The notes below the pieces were generated by a model. That model saw nothing but the letters and a program-made list of their open reading frames with translations, ran no database searches and was not told where the DNA came from. DNA of 64,000 bases from Nyssa sinensis (lineage: Eukaryota > Streptophyta > Magnoliopsida > Cornales > Nyssaceae), in the NCBI GenBank assembly GCA_008638375.1, contig CM018033.1:16074017-16138016 (forward strand), given 5' to 3'. The position numbers and the translations under genes are program-made. Shown here piece after piece: positions 34,612-45,278 of the stretch (positions are counted from its first letter, which is position 1; every line of letters begins with the position of its first letter).

Positions 34612-37117
34612 TAGAGAGAGAAAGTGAAAGAGAATAGAGAGAGAGTGGTGTGCTCTGATTTTTGAAAGGGAAGCAGAAGGAGGGAAGCTAAGGAGGCCAA
34701 AGGGGATAACAGAGGCAAAGCAAGAGGAGAGAAGCACCATCACAAGGTTGAGAACCCATAACCGTAAGCTTTCTCTCTCTAGAAAAAATCTCTCAAATAT
34801 CCAACTTGTTTTGTAGCTTATTGTTTAGATTTAATCCTTGGGTTTTATTGCATATGAAAAATGGAACCTAACGCAGAAAGAATGAATGAAAATGAGTGAG
34901 AAATGAGAGAGAAAATAGGGGATTATTAGTCGCCGGAAAAATCTATGTGGGTGTCAGAAAACAGTGGATTTTGGGGCCAAAAACTAGTTTAATTTATTCC
35001 CTATGATCCTAGAATTATTTTGGTGGAAAAAGGGAGAAAAACGGACGTGAAAAACATGAAAAACCGTAGGTTTCACGGTTTTTCGGCGACCGGCGCCGGC
35101 AACTTTACCGGGGAAGATGACCGGAAAAACGAGGGTGGTTTTTTATTATTTTAGGGCTGACGTCAGCATGACGTCAGCATGACCTGTTGAACCGGTCAGA
35201 CCGGTTGGTTCACCACAACCTTGAACCGGTTTAGGGTTTTGAATAGAAAACCCACTGGTTCAGTTTTGGTTGAACCAGAACTTGTTGAAATCCAACTTTG
35301 ACCCCTAAACTTTTGAAAAATGACAAATTGACCCTGTACTTTTTTGGAAATTACGTTTTGACCCCAGGACTTTTAAATATTTATATTTTGACGCCCAAAA
35401 TCTTTAAATAATTATATTTTGACCCCAGAACTTCGAAATAATTATATTTTGACCCCAAAAGTTTTAAATAATTATGATTTGACCCCACCAGAATAAAATA
35501 TTAATTAAATATTAATTAAATTGATTAATTAATTGATTAATTAATTAATTTAATTAATTAAATATTCTAAAATAATTCAGAGTCCAAATGGGACAAGTCA
35601 TTAGTGTATTTTGACTATCTCGACCATTCTGAGGCCAATGGTGAGGTCCGTTTTATGAGACGGGGTCCCAAAAAAATAAAAGACGCGTGGTAACCTTTAA
35701 AATTACCAAAATGCCCCTAGATTGGAACACAGTCAAACGAACTCCGAATTTAGTAAACGAATAGTGAAACTTTATTATCTCGAGCATTCCGGACTCAACC
35801 GTGGGGTCCGATTTGTGAAAAGAGGTCACAAAATGTAAGGACCCGTGTAAAGTGCAAAATGACTGTTTTGCCCTTTTGAACCCAGATGTCCGAATTGAAT
35901 TCTACAAAAACCTAAACTTATTTTCTTCGACGTTCCGAACTCAATAGTAGAGTCTAATTCAGCAAAATAGAAACTTATGAATTAAAGACATAAAATTTGA
36001 TGAATAGAATAAATTCAAATGACAATGAACTGAATTACCTGTTATGATTTTAGGGACACGAGGGGGGGGCAATGAGAAGGTGATCTGACCTTCGGTATTC
36101 TCACTGTGATCCTACCATACCTCGAGTACACTTTTTCGGATTGAGGTCGATTACCAGGTACGATATATTGTGCTAAGTAAGAAATAGAATTGAGATTAGG
36201 AATACTTGTTCTGCCGCCTTGATTGTTCACATGTTTGCTTGATTGTTCACATGCTTATGTGCTTCGTGCTATCTTGTTAAAGTTGGGTGATGATGTGGAT
36301 GATGATTATGTGTGTATCGCATGTGTTAGAGTAGTGTGTGGATTATGTGCTTTGAGAACTGTTGACATTATGAAATATGTACTTGAAAGCATGCTTTATG
36401 TATGAATGAGATGCATCATTGAGATTACATTATGACATGATGAAATCAGAGCATATTGGCATAGTGTGATTCCTTGGACATGGCGTGAGTTAAGCACTTG
36501 GTGCTTTGCATTATGAGGGTGCAAATCCTGTGGTGAAAAACCCAAAATCGGTCATTAGGTACTTGCAAGCCTGACGGATTCCGGACCGTGAAGCGAGACA
36601 TACGTGGCGGTACTTATGCCAGCGGAGAATGACCGTATCATGAGACATGGGTGGCATAGAGTTGCATGGGTGTGTCACGCATACTACTCATATACTGTAT
36701 ACTGTTTATATACTGCCATTATGATATCGAATGCCATATAGAAATAACTGTACACTTGCACATGCCACGACCTTAGTTTTGTTTCTTGCATTAGCATTAT
36801 ATTGTACCAGCATGTTGAGCTGATCCCTTTAGTGGGGCAAACATTTCAGATGATGTCCCAGCTGTACGAGACATAGAGACGGTCTGATTGGGGATTATGT
36901 TGGGCCCAAGGGGCGCTTTTGATATTGTGTAAGGGCATAAGCCCGAGACTGTATTTTATTTTGTATGTTGTGAATAAATGGACCAGACCTTATGTATGTA
37001 TCAAAACAGCATGTAGAATGTATGAGATCGTCCTTAATTATCTTTTATTCCCTTATTATTTTATTTCTTTTTGTCTTGTTACTCGCGCGTCGGGTTCGCT
37101 GGAATTTGGGCGTGATA
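34290..37117 (+). repeat. 3' LTR of element A
   Basis: 2828 bp, starting TGTAAAGACCCGG and ending GGGCGTGATA (terminal CA decayed to TA). Compared with the 5' LTR it has a 12-bp tandem duplication that doubles the TGACGTCA site (35158-35165 and 35169-35176), a longer GA tract, an altered ATTAA-rich stretch at about 35500, and roughly thirty substitutions, mostly C/T and G/A. Confidence 0.93.
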
Positions 37118-37264
37118 ACCTCGGTTTATGTGCCATATCCCAAGTCAGGGTATTACAACTAGTGATTTACTGGTAAAATAAAAAATTTACTCTCAATTTT
37201 CAAGTCTCTACAGGGTCAGCATCTATTGCCGATTGAGCCGTTTGCATCTCCTGTTAGAGATGCT

Positions 37265-38047
37265 CTTAGTTTGTTATCTCATCTCTTAGATAAAGATCAA
37301 ACACATATAATCTTAATGTTGTTACTAAGATTCCACAAGACAATAGCACATTACAATGAATTTTATAGGTAAGGACATATTTCCAATTTTTTGTTATTTT
37401 CTTCTATGAATTTGTTAAATTTATCCTTTTAATATTTTGCAAAACTCTTTCAGTGGAGTGATTAGGTTTAACATACTCCAATTTCATGAATTTTTTAACC
37501 ATTACCTTAGGTTTCTATATTGATTCTCTCAAAGTATCCAATCTGTCCAAACTTAATATTTCTTATTTTTGCTTCTCGAATTTTCTAGGGTCCATCTTTT
37601 GTTGTTTTGATTTTTTTTCTTTGGTAGGATTTGAGCTTAAGATGCTTAGAGTGACATGAATATAATTCATGAATTTTCATGCGTATTTTTTTTCCTGATT
37701 TTTACAAATTTAGTAGTTTAATCTGCGTAGTTGACTGTTTAACGCTTATATTATGTCTTGAATGATTTCTTTGCTTATGGTTCATCAAATTTGCATGTTT
37801 AGTATGATATGTCTTCATTTTGAATGGTTAATATTCTGAATATTGTGCTTTTGGATTTGGGTTAATTAAAATGGCATGTTTAGGTTAAATAATTCATAGT
37901 TAGATTAGATTATTATGTTTTATGTAATATTAAGTTTTCTTAATTGCATGAATTTTCACACACGTTTCCCTCTTAGATCTGATTGAACCAAATTTTCAAA
38001 ATACTTGAAACACATGTTAGCAAGCCGTTAAATTAATTTGATGTTAG
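37265..38047. other. AT-rich unassigned DNA
   Basis: T-rich low-complexity sequence with no supported frame. It looks intron-like or intergenic, and the same type of sequence resumes after LTR X4 at 45279. Confidence 0.5.
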
Positions 38048-40239
38048 ATTAGTGTTAGCCCTAAAGGTTTTTACCAAAAGATATCTCAGTAATTTTGATG
38101 ATAACAAAATATTATCTAATGAACTAATGTTTTATCTAAGTGACAATGCAAATAGGTTGTAACACCCCAACCCTGTATAATTAATGATTAATTATCTAAT
38201 TATTAATTAGTACCGGCTTACAGAATAGTGAAGGGAATTAATCATAATCCCGGCGGTCATGATAGGCCGATGAAATAATTAAATATGTCTCGAGAAAGAG
38301 GGTATAATACCCGAACCCAAATTACTGGTTAAATCGGTAAAATAATGCCGTTTTAACACTAACGGAACCCGAATTAGTTAACCCCAAAAATCCCGAATGA
38401 TTAATAAATGACATGGAACCTCTGACACTGAAGCGAACTGAATTATGAAGCTCTCGGAAGAAACCGCATCGAAAAAGGAGTTACGGAATGAAAGTTATGT
38501 AGCAAACATGGAAAATTGAATTACTGTGCAACCAAACGTGGCCTTAACCGAAAATGTGGGAAAAATGGCCAAATGGGAGGCTAAGGGAATTGAACCCTTG
38601 ACCTTTGAGTGAAAAGAAACCTCATCCAAAAATTACCAACTGGGCTACTATTATCTTTGTGTCCATATATACAACAGAAATGTATATAACACTGAATTAT
38701 CCTAATCTGCCACCAAAATTGGCCAATGGCCAAGCATGCAACACCTCAGCATGCATCACCTTATGCCCCCCTAGATCATCATGCCTATGTACCCATGATT
38801 ACATCTCCTCCCAACCAAATTGCATGCAAATCCATCATGCACTTGGGGAGATGAAACACCAAAGACAAATCTGATTTTTGATAATCTCCATATATGCATG
38901 GAAGAAAATCAGATCTGTATAGAGAGCTGTGTGCACTGATCTATAGAGAGTTTGGGTGAGACCATGGAAATACAAGCATGGTGTGCATGATGTCTTCATT
39001 AGAAATGAACATAGGAGAGGAAGAACTGGGCCCTGTGTGACTGATCTGAGGCATGGCTGGATCTGAACAAGCACAACCAAGGCACTGAACTGAGCTGAGA
39101 GGGAGGAACAGTGGCCGTTTATGAGGTAAACACCTCAACTGCAAAATTTTCTGTTTTGATTTATTGGTACTGCTCTGATTATTTTTAATCCATATGAATC
39201 ATATATACATGCCCCTGAGAGACCCTAGAACTGATCTGGAACAATTGGGACAGTCGGATGGCAATGAAAACCCCAGAACTGTAACACGGCCGCCATTAAT
39301 GACCTTGAGGTTGCAGGTCTGAATTGACCTCAACCAAACCGACTACTGATGGTCTGAACATGAACTAGATCTTCCTAGGGTTACAAATACCACCATCCGC
39401 GACCTGAAACCACACTGGAGGACCCTCAAATTGGGCATTATTCTTTTCGGCCATGGAACCCAAACTCGGAAATAGGCCTCTAGACCACGATTTTGGAACG
39501 GTAGTTTGATCCCCATGGACGCACGATCACATCAGACCAAACCTTGTGTCATTTGGTGGAGAAATGAGGGCTTGATAGCCAAATTATTGTTTCGGCTATT
39601 CCCCCATATATCAAGCTGTTGAGCTTGATTCGAAGCATAAAATCGACGCTAAACCGTTGGCATGACATCCAGAAGATGTTTGAAACCAAAACAGGCCGAA
39701 AGCCGTGCTTGAAATGGCACGAAATAGAGAAAAACCGAAACTGAAATTAGGGCAAAAACTGGGGAGAAGATGAAGAAGATGGAGTTGACTCGCCCAACTC
39801 AGTCAAATCTGCCGTGTCAACGCGGACACGTGTCAGCCTGCGATATAATCCACCGCATTAATGAAACGGCACAGTTTTGGTTTTAATGTTTTAAAATTCT
39901 GAAATCCGACTGTTTGGTAACACAGTAATGAAATTAGAAATTGAATTGGGGCATGACATAGACATGGATAAGGACTGAAATTGGAATATGAGGGATATGT
40001 TATCCCGATTTTCTGAAGAAAGGTGAACCGGCTGGTTCACCAAGGGTTTGGACCGGTCTAGGGTTTGGTTTGGTAAACCTAACGGTCCAGGGGCTTAATT
40101 GAAAGAAAATTAAAACCAGAACTTCTATAAATTGCACTGTGACCCCAAAACCTTCTGAATATCCTGTTCTGGCCCAGTTTCTGAAAATCTTGTACATTTA
40201 AGCCCCTGCCAAATTAACTAAATAATAAAATAATTATTT

Positions 40240-41600
40240 AATTATTTTATTAGGTAAAATTACGATTTTACCCCTAGACATTAAATATGTCAAACAGAGT
40301 CCAAATAAATTAAATAAATAGTGTATTTTCACTATTTTAAACATTCCGGACTCAATGGTACAGTCCGATTTTGGAAATACAGTACCGAAAAATACAGACC
40401 TGTAAGTGATAAATTACTGTACTGCCCTTGATGGCACCAGACCCAAATAAAAATAAAAGACAGTCTATTTTGACTATGTCGGGCGTTCTGAACTCAACGG
40501 TGAGGTCCGTTTAATGAACCGAAGTCCCGAAAAATACAGACACAAAAAGTGTAAATGACCATACTACCCCTAATGATTCCCAAGGTCAGTTAAACATAAC
40601 AGATAGTCCAACTCAACTATGTCGGACACTCTGGACCCAATGGTGAGGTCCATTCTGTGAACTGAGGCACCGAAAAATATGACGTATGAAATTACCAAAA
40701 TACCCCTGACACTGAACGAAGCCCAAATGACATCCGATTCAGACAAAACTGATACCGATAGAAACCCGAACACTTGTGAAGCTGTATACTTGACTAAATG
40801 ATGAATCAGGGCCAGAATCTCACAAAGCGTGAAATTACCAAAATGCCCCTAGTGCTATACAAGACCTAAATGAAGTCCGATTGGGACGAAACTGATACCA
40901 GCAGGAGCCCAGACACTGGTGAGACTGTATACTTGATTAGATGACGAATCGGGGTCAGAATTACACAAAACGTAAAATGACTAAAATACCCCTGAGCACT
41001 GTAAGTGCAAAGTAGAGGTCGAATAAAGGTCAAACTGATCTGATAAATTATCATAAGGATAATTATGAACACGGAAGGGCTAAATAAGACTCCGAAACAG
41101 TTAACGCGTAAAACGAGAAACGACTAATGTGTCTTGATGACCAAAAGCAGATACCAAACGAAGTCCAAAGGACTTAGAAAATCATATCTAAGATATGTGG
41201 ACTATTCTGAGGACCACGATAGGGTCCGGGACAAGAATGGACAAATTACCATTTTGTCCCTAAGGCTAAATAAGCACTTAACTGATAGCGATTCAAGTCT
41301 AAAAGAGTTAGAACTTCATGTATACGATATATGGGATATTCTGAGAACCACGACTAGGTCCGGGGCAAGAATAACAAAATTACCATTTTGCCCCTATGGT
41401 TAAAATAAGAACCTAACTGATACCGATTGGAGTCTAAAAGACGTAGAACTATATATTTAAGATATAAAGACTATTCTGAGGGCCTTGACAGGGTCCGGGG
41501 CAAGAGTGATAAAATGACCATTTTGCCCCTAAGGCTGAAGAAGTAATTGGCTGATGACGATTGAAGTCTAAATGACTTGGGTTATAATCCTGATGACTGC
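40240..41600 (+). repeat. Tandem array of ~135-bp LTR modules
   Basis: About ten diverged units, each with a line such as attaccaaaatgcccctag and an 'attctgaactcaacggtgag' line with an imperfect palindrome. The 'acccct/gcccct' landmark falls at about 40272, 40424, 40562, 40700, 40844, 40988, 41256, 41386 and 41522. Later units replace the palindrome by gaccacgatagggtccggg. Confidence 0.8.
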
Positions 41601-41939
41601 TAAGCCTAATTTAAGAATAAAATAGCCCCGGATGAAACCCGATGAGAGGGCGATAGGCTACTAGGCTATCTTAGGTGAACCGATAGATACCTAAGATGAC
41701 AAATGAGACCTGAATGGATGAGTTCTGATCTGTATATGATTGATGATTATTGTTCAGGATATACATGGAGATGCCTGACGTATCTGGAGGTTATCGGATT
41801 GTTTGCGCAAGAAGATAACCGTAACAGTTTGTGAGTAACTTGGAACTTCTGGCTTGGTGTATAAGTACACCGTCTAGTTACTGTATTTTGATTCACTGTA
41901 CTGTTTTGAACGTTATACTGTTTAAAAAGCATATATTTA

Positions 41940-42660
41940 AAGTAGCATATGCCTTGTTCTGATTGATATATTGTTCCGACATGTTCAGTTCCGATATGTC
42001 TTGATCTGATTGATGTATTGTTTCGTTTTGTTCCATCATATTCAGTTCCGATATGTCTTGTTCTGATAGATGTATTGTTCCGTTTTGTTCCGACATGTTC
42101 AGTTGCGATATGTCTTGATCTGATTGATGTATTGTTTCGTTTTGTTCCGTCATGTTCAGTTTCGATATGACTTGTCCTGATTGATATTGTACCATTTTGT
42201 TCCGTCATGTTCAGTTTCGATATGTCTTGTCCTGATTGATATTGTTTCGTTTTGTTCCGTCATGTTCAGTTCCGATATGACTTGTCCTGATTGATATTGT
42301 TTCATTTTGTTCCGTCATGTTCAGTTCCGATATGACTTGTCCTGATTGATATTGTTCCATTTTGTTCCGTCATGTTCAGTTCCGATATGACTTGTCCTGA
42401 TTGATATTGTTTCGTTTTGTTCCGTCATGTTCAGTTCCGATATGACTTGTCCTGATTGATATTGTTTCGTTTTGTTCCGTCATGTTCAGTTCCGATATGA
42501 CTTGTCCTGATTGATATTGTTTCGTTTTGTTCCGTCATGTTCAGTTCCGATATGACTCGTCCTGATTGATATTGTACCGTTTTGATCCGCCATGTTCAGT
42601 TTCGATATGTCTTGTTCTGATTGATGTATTGCTCTGCTTTGTTCCGTTATGATCCGTCCT
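41940..42660 (+). repeat. 55-bp tandem repeat array in LTR K
   Basis: Units contain gttccgtcatgttcagttcc, gatatgacttgtcctgattg and atattgtttcgtttt. Exact 55-bp steps separate unit starts at 42254, 42309, 42364, 42419, 42474 and 42529. Units before about 42180 are 57-59 bp with an extra gt or ta. The central units are almost identical, indicating recent homogenisation. A minus-strand frame crossing the array is an artefact. Confidence 0.93.
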
Positions 42661-45278
42661 GTTATGCCTCTGTCCTTGATTATGCCTGTGACTTGAACTG
42701 GTGTTTTGTTCCGTCTGATCTCATTATGTACCGTCCGTTAATAATCTGTCTGTCTTGATTGATACATGGTCCAGTTCCGTTATGATCTGTCTGAATTCTT
42801 TACTTGGTATATAAGTTACTGCATAGATACTGTATTTTGATGCACTGTACGGTTTTAAAAAGTTATACTGTCTGAATGCATGTTTTTAAATGCAAACTTT
42901 TATACTGTATTGTACGCGGCATGATTTTGTCCCGTCCTACTATTGTTTTGTTCGGTCTGTTTTGTTCCGTTTTATGGTCTATCTGATTTTGTTCTGCTAT
43001 GATGTGTCTGACTCTGGGTACCATTCTGATTATGAGCGGTCTGGCATAAGTAGGCTTGATTACGCGCCTAACTGATATATTATTGTTATGCCCTGTTATA
43101 TTCCGCCCAGTACTGATCTGTTCTAATATTGAATTAATTGCCTATACTCTCGTTGATATATTGGCATCATGCACTGTTCCGTCTGTTCTGATTTGTTGTT
43201 CCGTTTAGTTCAGTCCTATTTTATTCTACTGAAACTGCATTTAAAGTAGATTTATAAAACTGCTATTTCAGAAACAACTGAACTACCCTTGTGCTTTGTA
43301 AACAAGAAATGGTTTTGAAACCCTTGACAGGGAACCTGTGTTACTCATTGGGCTTTTCGAAGCTCACCCCATTCCCTAACATTTTTCAGGAATGATATCT
43401 GTTGGATCTGATGGCACTGATCTGTGGAGACTGGATTACTGAGGATTGAATCTGTTTAATCAGGTGAGTGATGTAATACGACTGACTTGACTGATATGTA
43501 CTAGATATAGACATGGCTCATGGATTTAAACGGTACTCTAGAGATTATAGTTCTGCTCTGTTGTTATATGTCGGATTATAGATATGCTCTGAGGTTAGAA
43601 TTGTTAGCTGTTGGATTTTAGACTGGCTCTGTGGTACATAACCTTACAGTGAATACATGAGTTGCATTCCCCTGACAAAAAAAAAGTTTTAAATTCCGCT
43701 GCATCTGACCCTACAGTCGGAGTGCAATTCACTGAAAAGTTCAGAAATTGCCTTCGGTTGGTCGCGTGGCGACTGACTGGCATCACGTCCTCGACATCCG
43801 CGTAGGGTGGGGTTCGGGATGTGACATAGGTCATTTAAGTTAAAGAAGATTGTTAACTAAGAAAATGACAAAAGTCTATCAAGCTAAAACAATCCACTCA
43901 AGAGCATGCTCCAAAGCAAAGATCAAAACAAGAGGAATGCACTCATGATGATTCAAGTAAGTGGACACACTCAAGCTCGATGATTCAAGTGAAGATTTTC
44001 ATTTTTTCTTATTTTGAGTTTTGGATTTTTGAGTAATATTAGGATTAGATTGATCATTGGTCGTAAGCTCACACTATTTAGAATGATAATCTAAGAACTA
44101 ACCTTAAATGATTTTTCAAAACAAAACAATTAAATTGAGTTTTGAAAGATCAAAAAGTTTTGGTAATATTACACTAAGAAAAAAATTAAGCAAGAAGACA
44201 CTCACTGTCTAAACCAGTTGACCAGTTCTTGAAACTAGTCGACTGATTCTTAAAGCTTATTTGTTACACTGATTAAACCAGTCAACTGAGTGATGTTTTA
44301 TAAAATTTCCTAAGCATACTGTCCAAATTAGTTGACCTCCAAGAAAATTTAGTCGATTGTTCTTAACGACAAAATTAGTTTACAACAAAACCAGTCAACT
44401 GATTCATAGAACCAGTCAACTGGATGATCAATTGATAAATTGCCTTGGCACACTATCCAAATTAGTCGACTTAAAAGCAATATCAATTGACCGCTTCTCA
44501 AAGGCAAAAATAGTGTACAAATCAGTTGATTGATACTCAAAACTAGTTGATTGATTGTTCTTAACCTAATGAACCATAAACCCTCTAGACAAATTAGTTG
44601 ACCTAATCAATCGATTAGTCCTCATTGTAGTTGACTGGTTGATGATTCAATCGACTGATTTTGTCGATCTGTTAATCGCAAATTCAAATTTTGAACAAAC
44701 AAAAAGGGGGGAAATAACTCTTTTTGAAAAGTGACGGACATATACATCTCTTACAAGCTTACATTATCACATCTTTGTTATTGAATTTAAATCTATCATC
44801 TTCCAAATTTATATCTAAAAGTTATACTCATCTTAAATACTTACAACTTATACCTAATCAATCTATAAAGAGTCAGCATCTTATTGTACCAAAACTACTT
44901 TAGAAGAGAGTGTTATTTGGTAAACAGATTTGTATCATCTCATTGCGGTGAGAATTGTGGGTAGGCGCTACCTAGTGAGACAAAATGGTATATTTTGTTG
45001 GAATAAGAAGGCTGTGGTCTTCGCTTTATAAAGGTATGGTCTCCACCTACGAGGAAGTCACGATAGTAAAAACTCAAGTAGGGATACCTGAGTCGAGGAC
45101 GTAGGAAATTTTTCGAACTTCATAAAACTATTGTATTTGCTCTCTTCCTTTCTCTCTCTTTCTTATTTATTTATTCTGCATTTATAGCTTTTATTTTTGA
45201 AAAACTAAAAAGAAATTAATATTTACAAAATACCCTATTCATCTCCCCTTCTAGGGTAAATAACTAAGCAACAATTAG

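Larger units (their letters stand above)
26758..37117 (+). mobile_element. Non-autonomous Ty3/gypsy (chromovirus-like) element A, near complete
   Basis: This is the only element in the window with two LTRs, a primer site, internal coding remains and a polypurine tract. The 5' LTR is 26758-29551, the 3' LTR 34290-37117, with perfect TSDs ACCTC (26753-26757 and 37118-37122). The internal region is 4738 bp: leader (29552-30802), gag frame (30803-31672), filler (31673-33310), integrase and C-terminal remains (33311-34230), then the polypurine tract. The integrase C-terminal half and the terminal sequences suggest the chromovirus branch (Tekay/Del-like). Protease, RT and RNase H are absent, so it depends on enzymes from a relative. 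LTRs differ at about 33 sites by eye, nearly all transitions, plus a few indels. Confidence 0.92.
21997..37212 (-). mobile_element. Gypsy-like LTR D, host of nested insertions E and A
   Basis: Edges TGTCACACCCCGAATTCCA and ...TTTTCAAGTCTCTACA carry perfect TSDs GGGTC (21992-21996 and 37213-37217). It runs on the minus strand. From 21997 to about 23640 it follows LTR B closely: the same catgccacacccatgtc area, the accctcataatgcatagcac block at about 22580, the aaaatatcatactt block at about 23020 and GGACTC-type modules at about 23270-23430. From about 23640 to 24421 it is unique sequence ending in a short (CA)n. The far end is at about 37158-37212. How much of 25012-26757 belongs to D rather than to an inserted LTR is unresolved, so its own length is 2.5 to 4.3 kb. 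Confidence 0.8.
21509..37264. mobile_element. MITE-like element split by LTR D
   Basis: The left end reads agagtatctccaaaagg (about 21509). The right end on the opposite strand reads agagcatctctaacagg (about 37264). These are imperfect terminal inverted repeats of a widespread plant MITE type. Between them, once LTR D and one TSD (21997-37217) are removed, lie about 535 bp of AT-rich non-coding sequence (21526-21996 joined to 37218-37247). Flanking TSDs are not clear. The superfamily is not decided by what I can see. Confidence 0.5.
38158..43826 (+). mobile_element. Giant gypsy-like solo LTR K nested in X4
   Basis: This reads TGTAACACCCCAACCCTG...TTCGGGATGTGACA, 5669 bp, with perfect TSDs TAGGT (38153-38157 and 43827-43831). 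Excision restores the X-family sequence aaataggt|catttaagttaaag. No second LTR, PBS or coding region exists inside, so it reads as a very long solo LTR. It owes its length to two tandem expansions: about ten roughly 135-bp GGACTC modules (40240-41600) and about twelve 55-59-bp units (41940-42660). L, C and J are its relatives. Confidence 0.87.
38053..45273 (+). mobile_element. Copia-like solo LTR X4, interrupted by LTR K
   Basis: It starts TGTTAGCCCTAAAGG and ends ...CTAAGCAACA with perfect TSDs ATTAG (38048-38052 and 45274-45278). Without K and one TSD it is about 1.55 kb. It is the reverse orientation of X1 to X3. GTCGACTG-type words recur at about 44210-44660. The 3' end carries ccctattcatctcccc (about 45230), typical of the family. 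The TATA box of the sister copies is missing: the region near 44740 reads ggacatatacatctc. Confidence 0.88.

Noticed and set aside
21929..37372. Possible exon formed across the D insertion, ending at a gtaagg donor-like site
   Set aside because: The sequence is better explained as a MITE end (agagcatctctaacagg on the minus strand); the peptide is unrecognised and short.
38580..38660. tRNA-like phrase 'gggaattgaacccttgacc'
   Set aside because: It resembles a T-arm in antisense, but no cloverleaf could be assembled around it; it lies within LTR K. A similar phrase in LTR B (cacgttcgaacccttggg, about 16158) is equally isolated.
41747..42208. 153-residue minus-strand frame with internal repeats
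   Set aside because: It reads through the 57-59-bp units of the tandem array; the repeat length and not coding selection explains it.
41940..42660. CRISPR-like direct repeats
   Set aside because: Units are contiguous with no unique spacers, and the genome is a plant.
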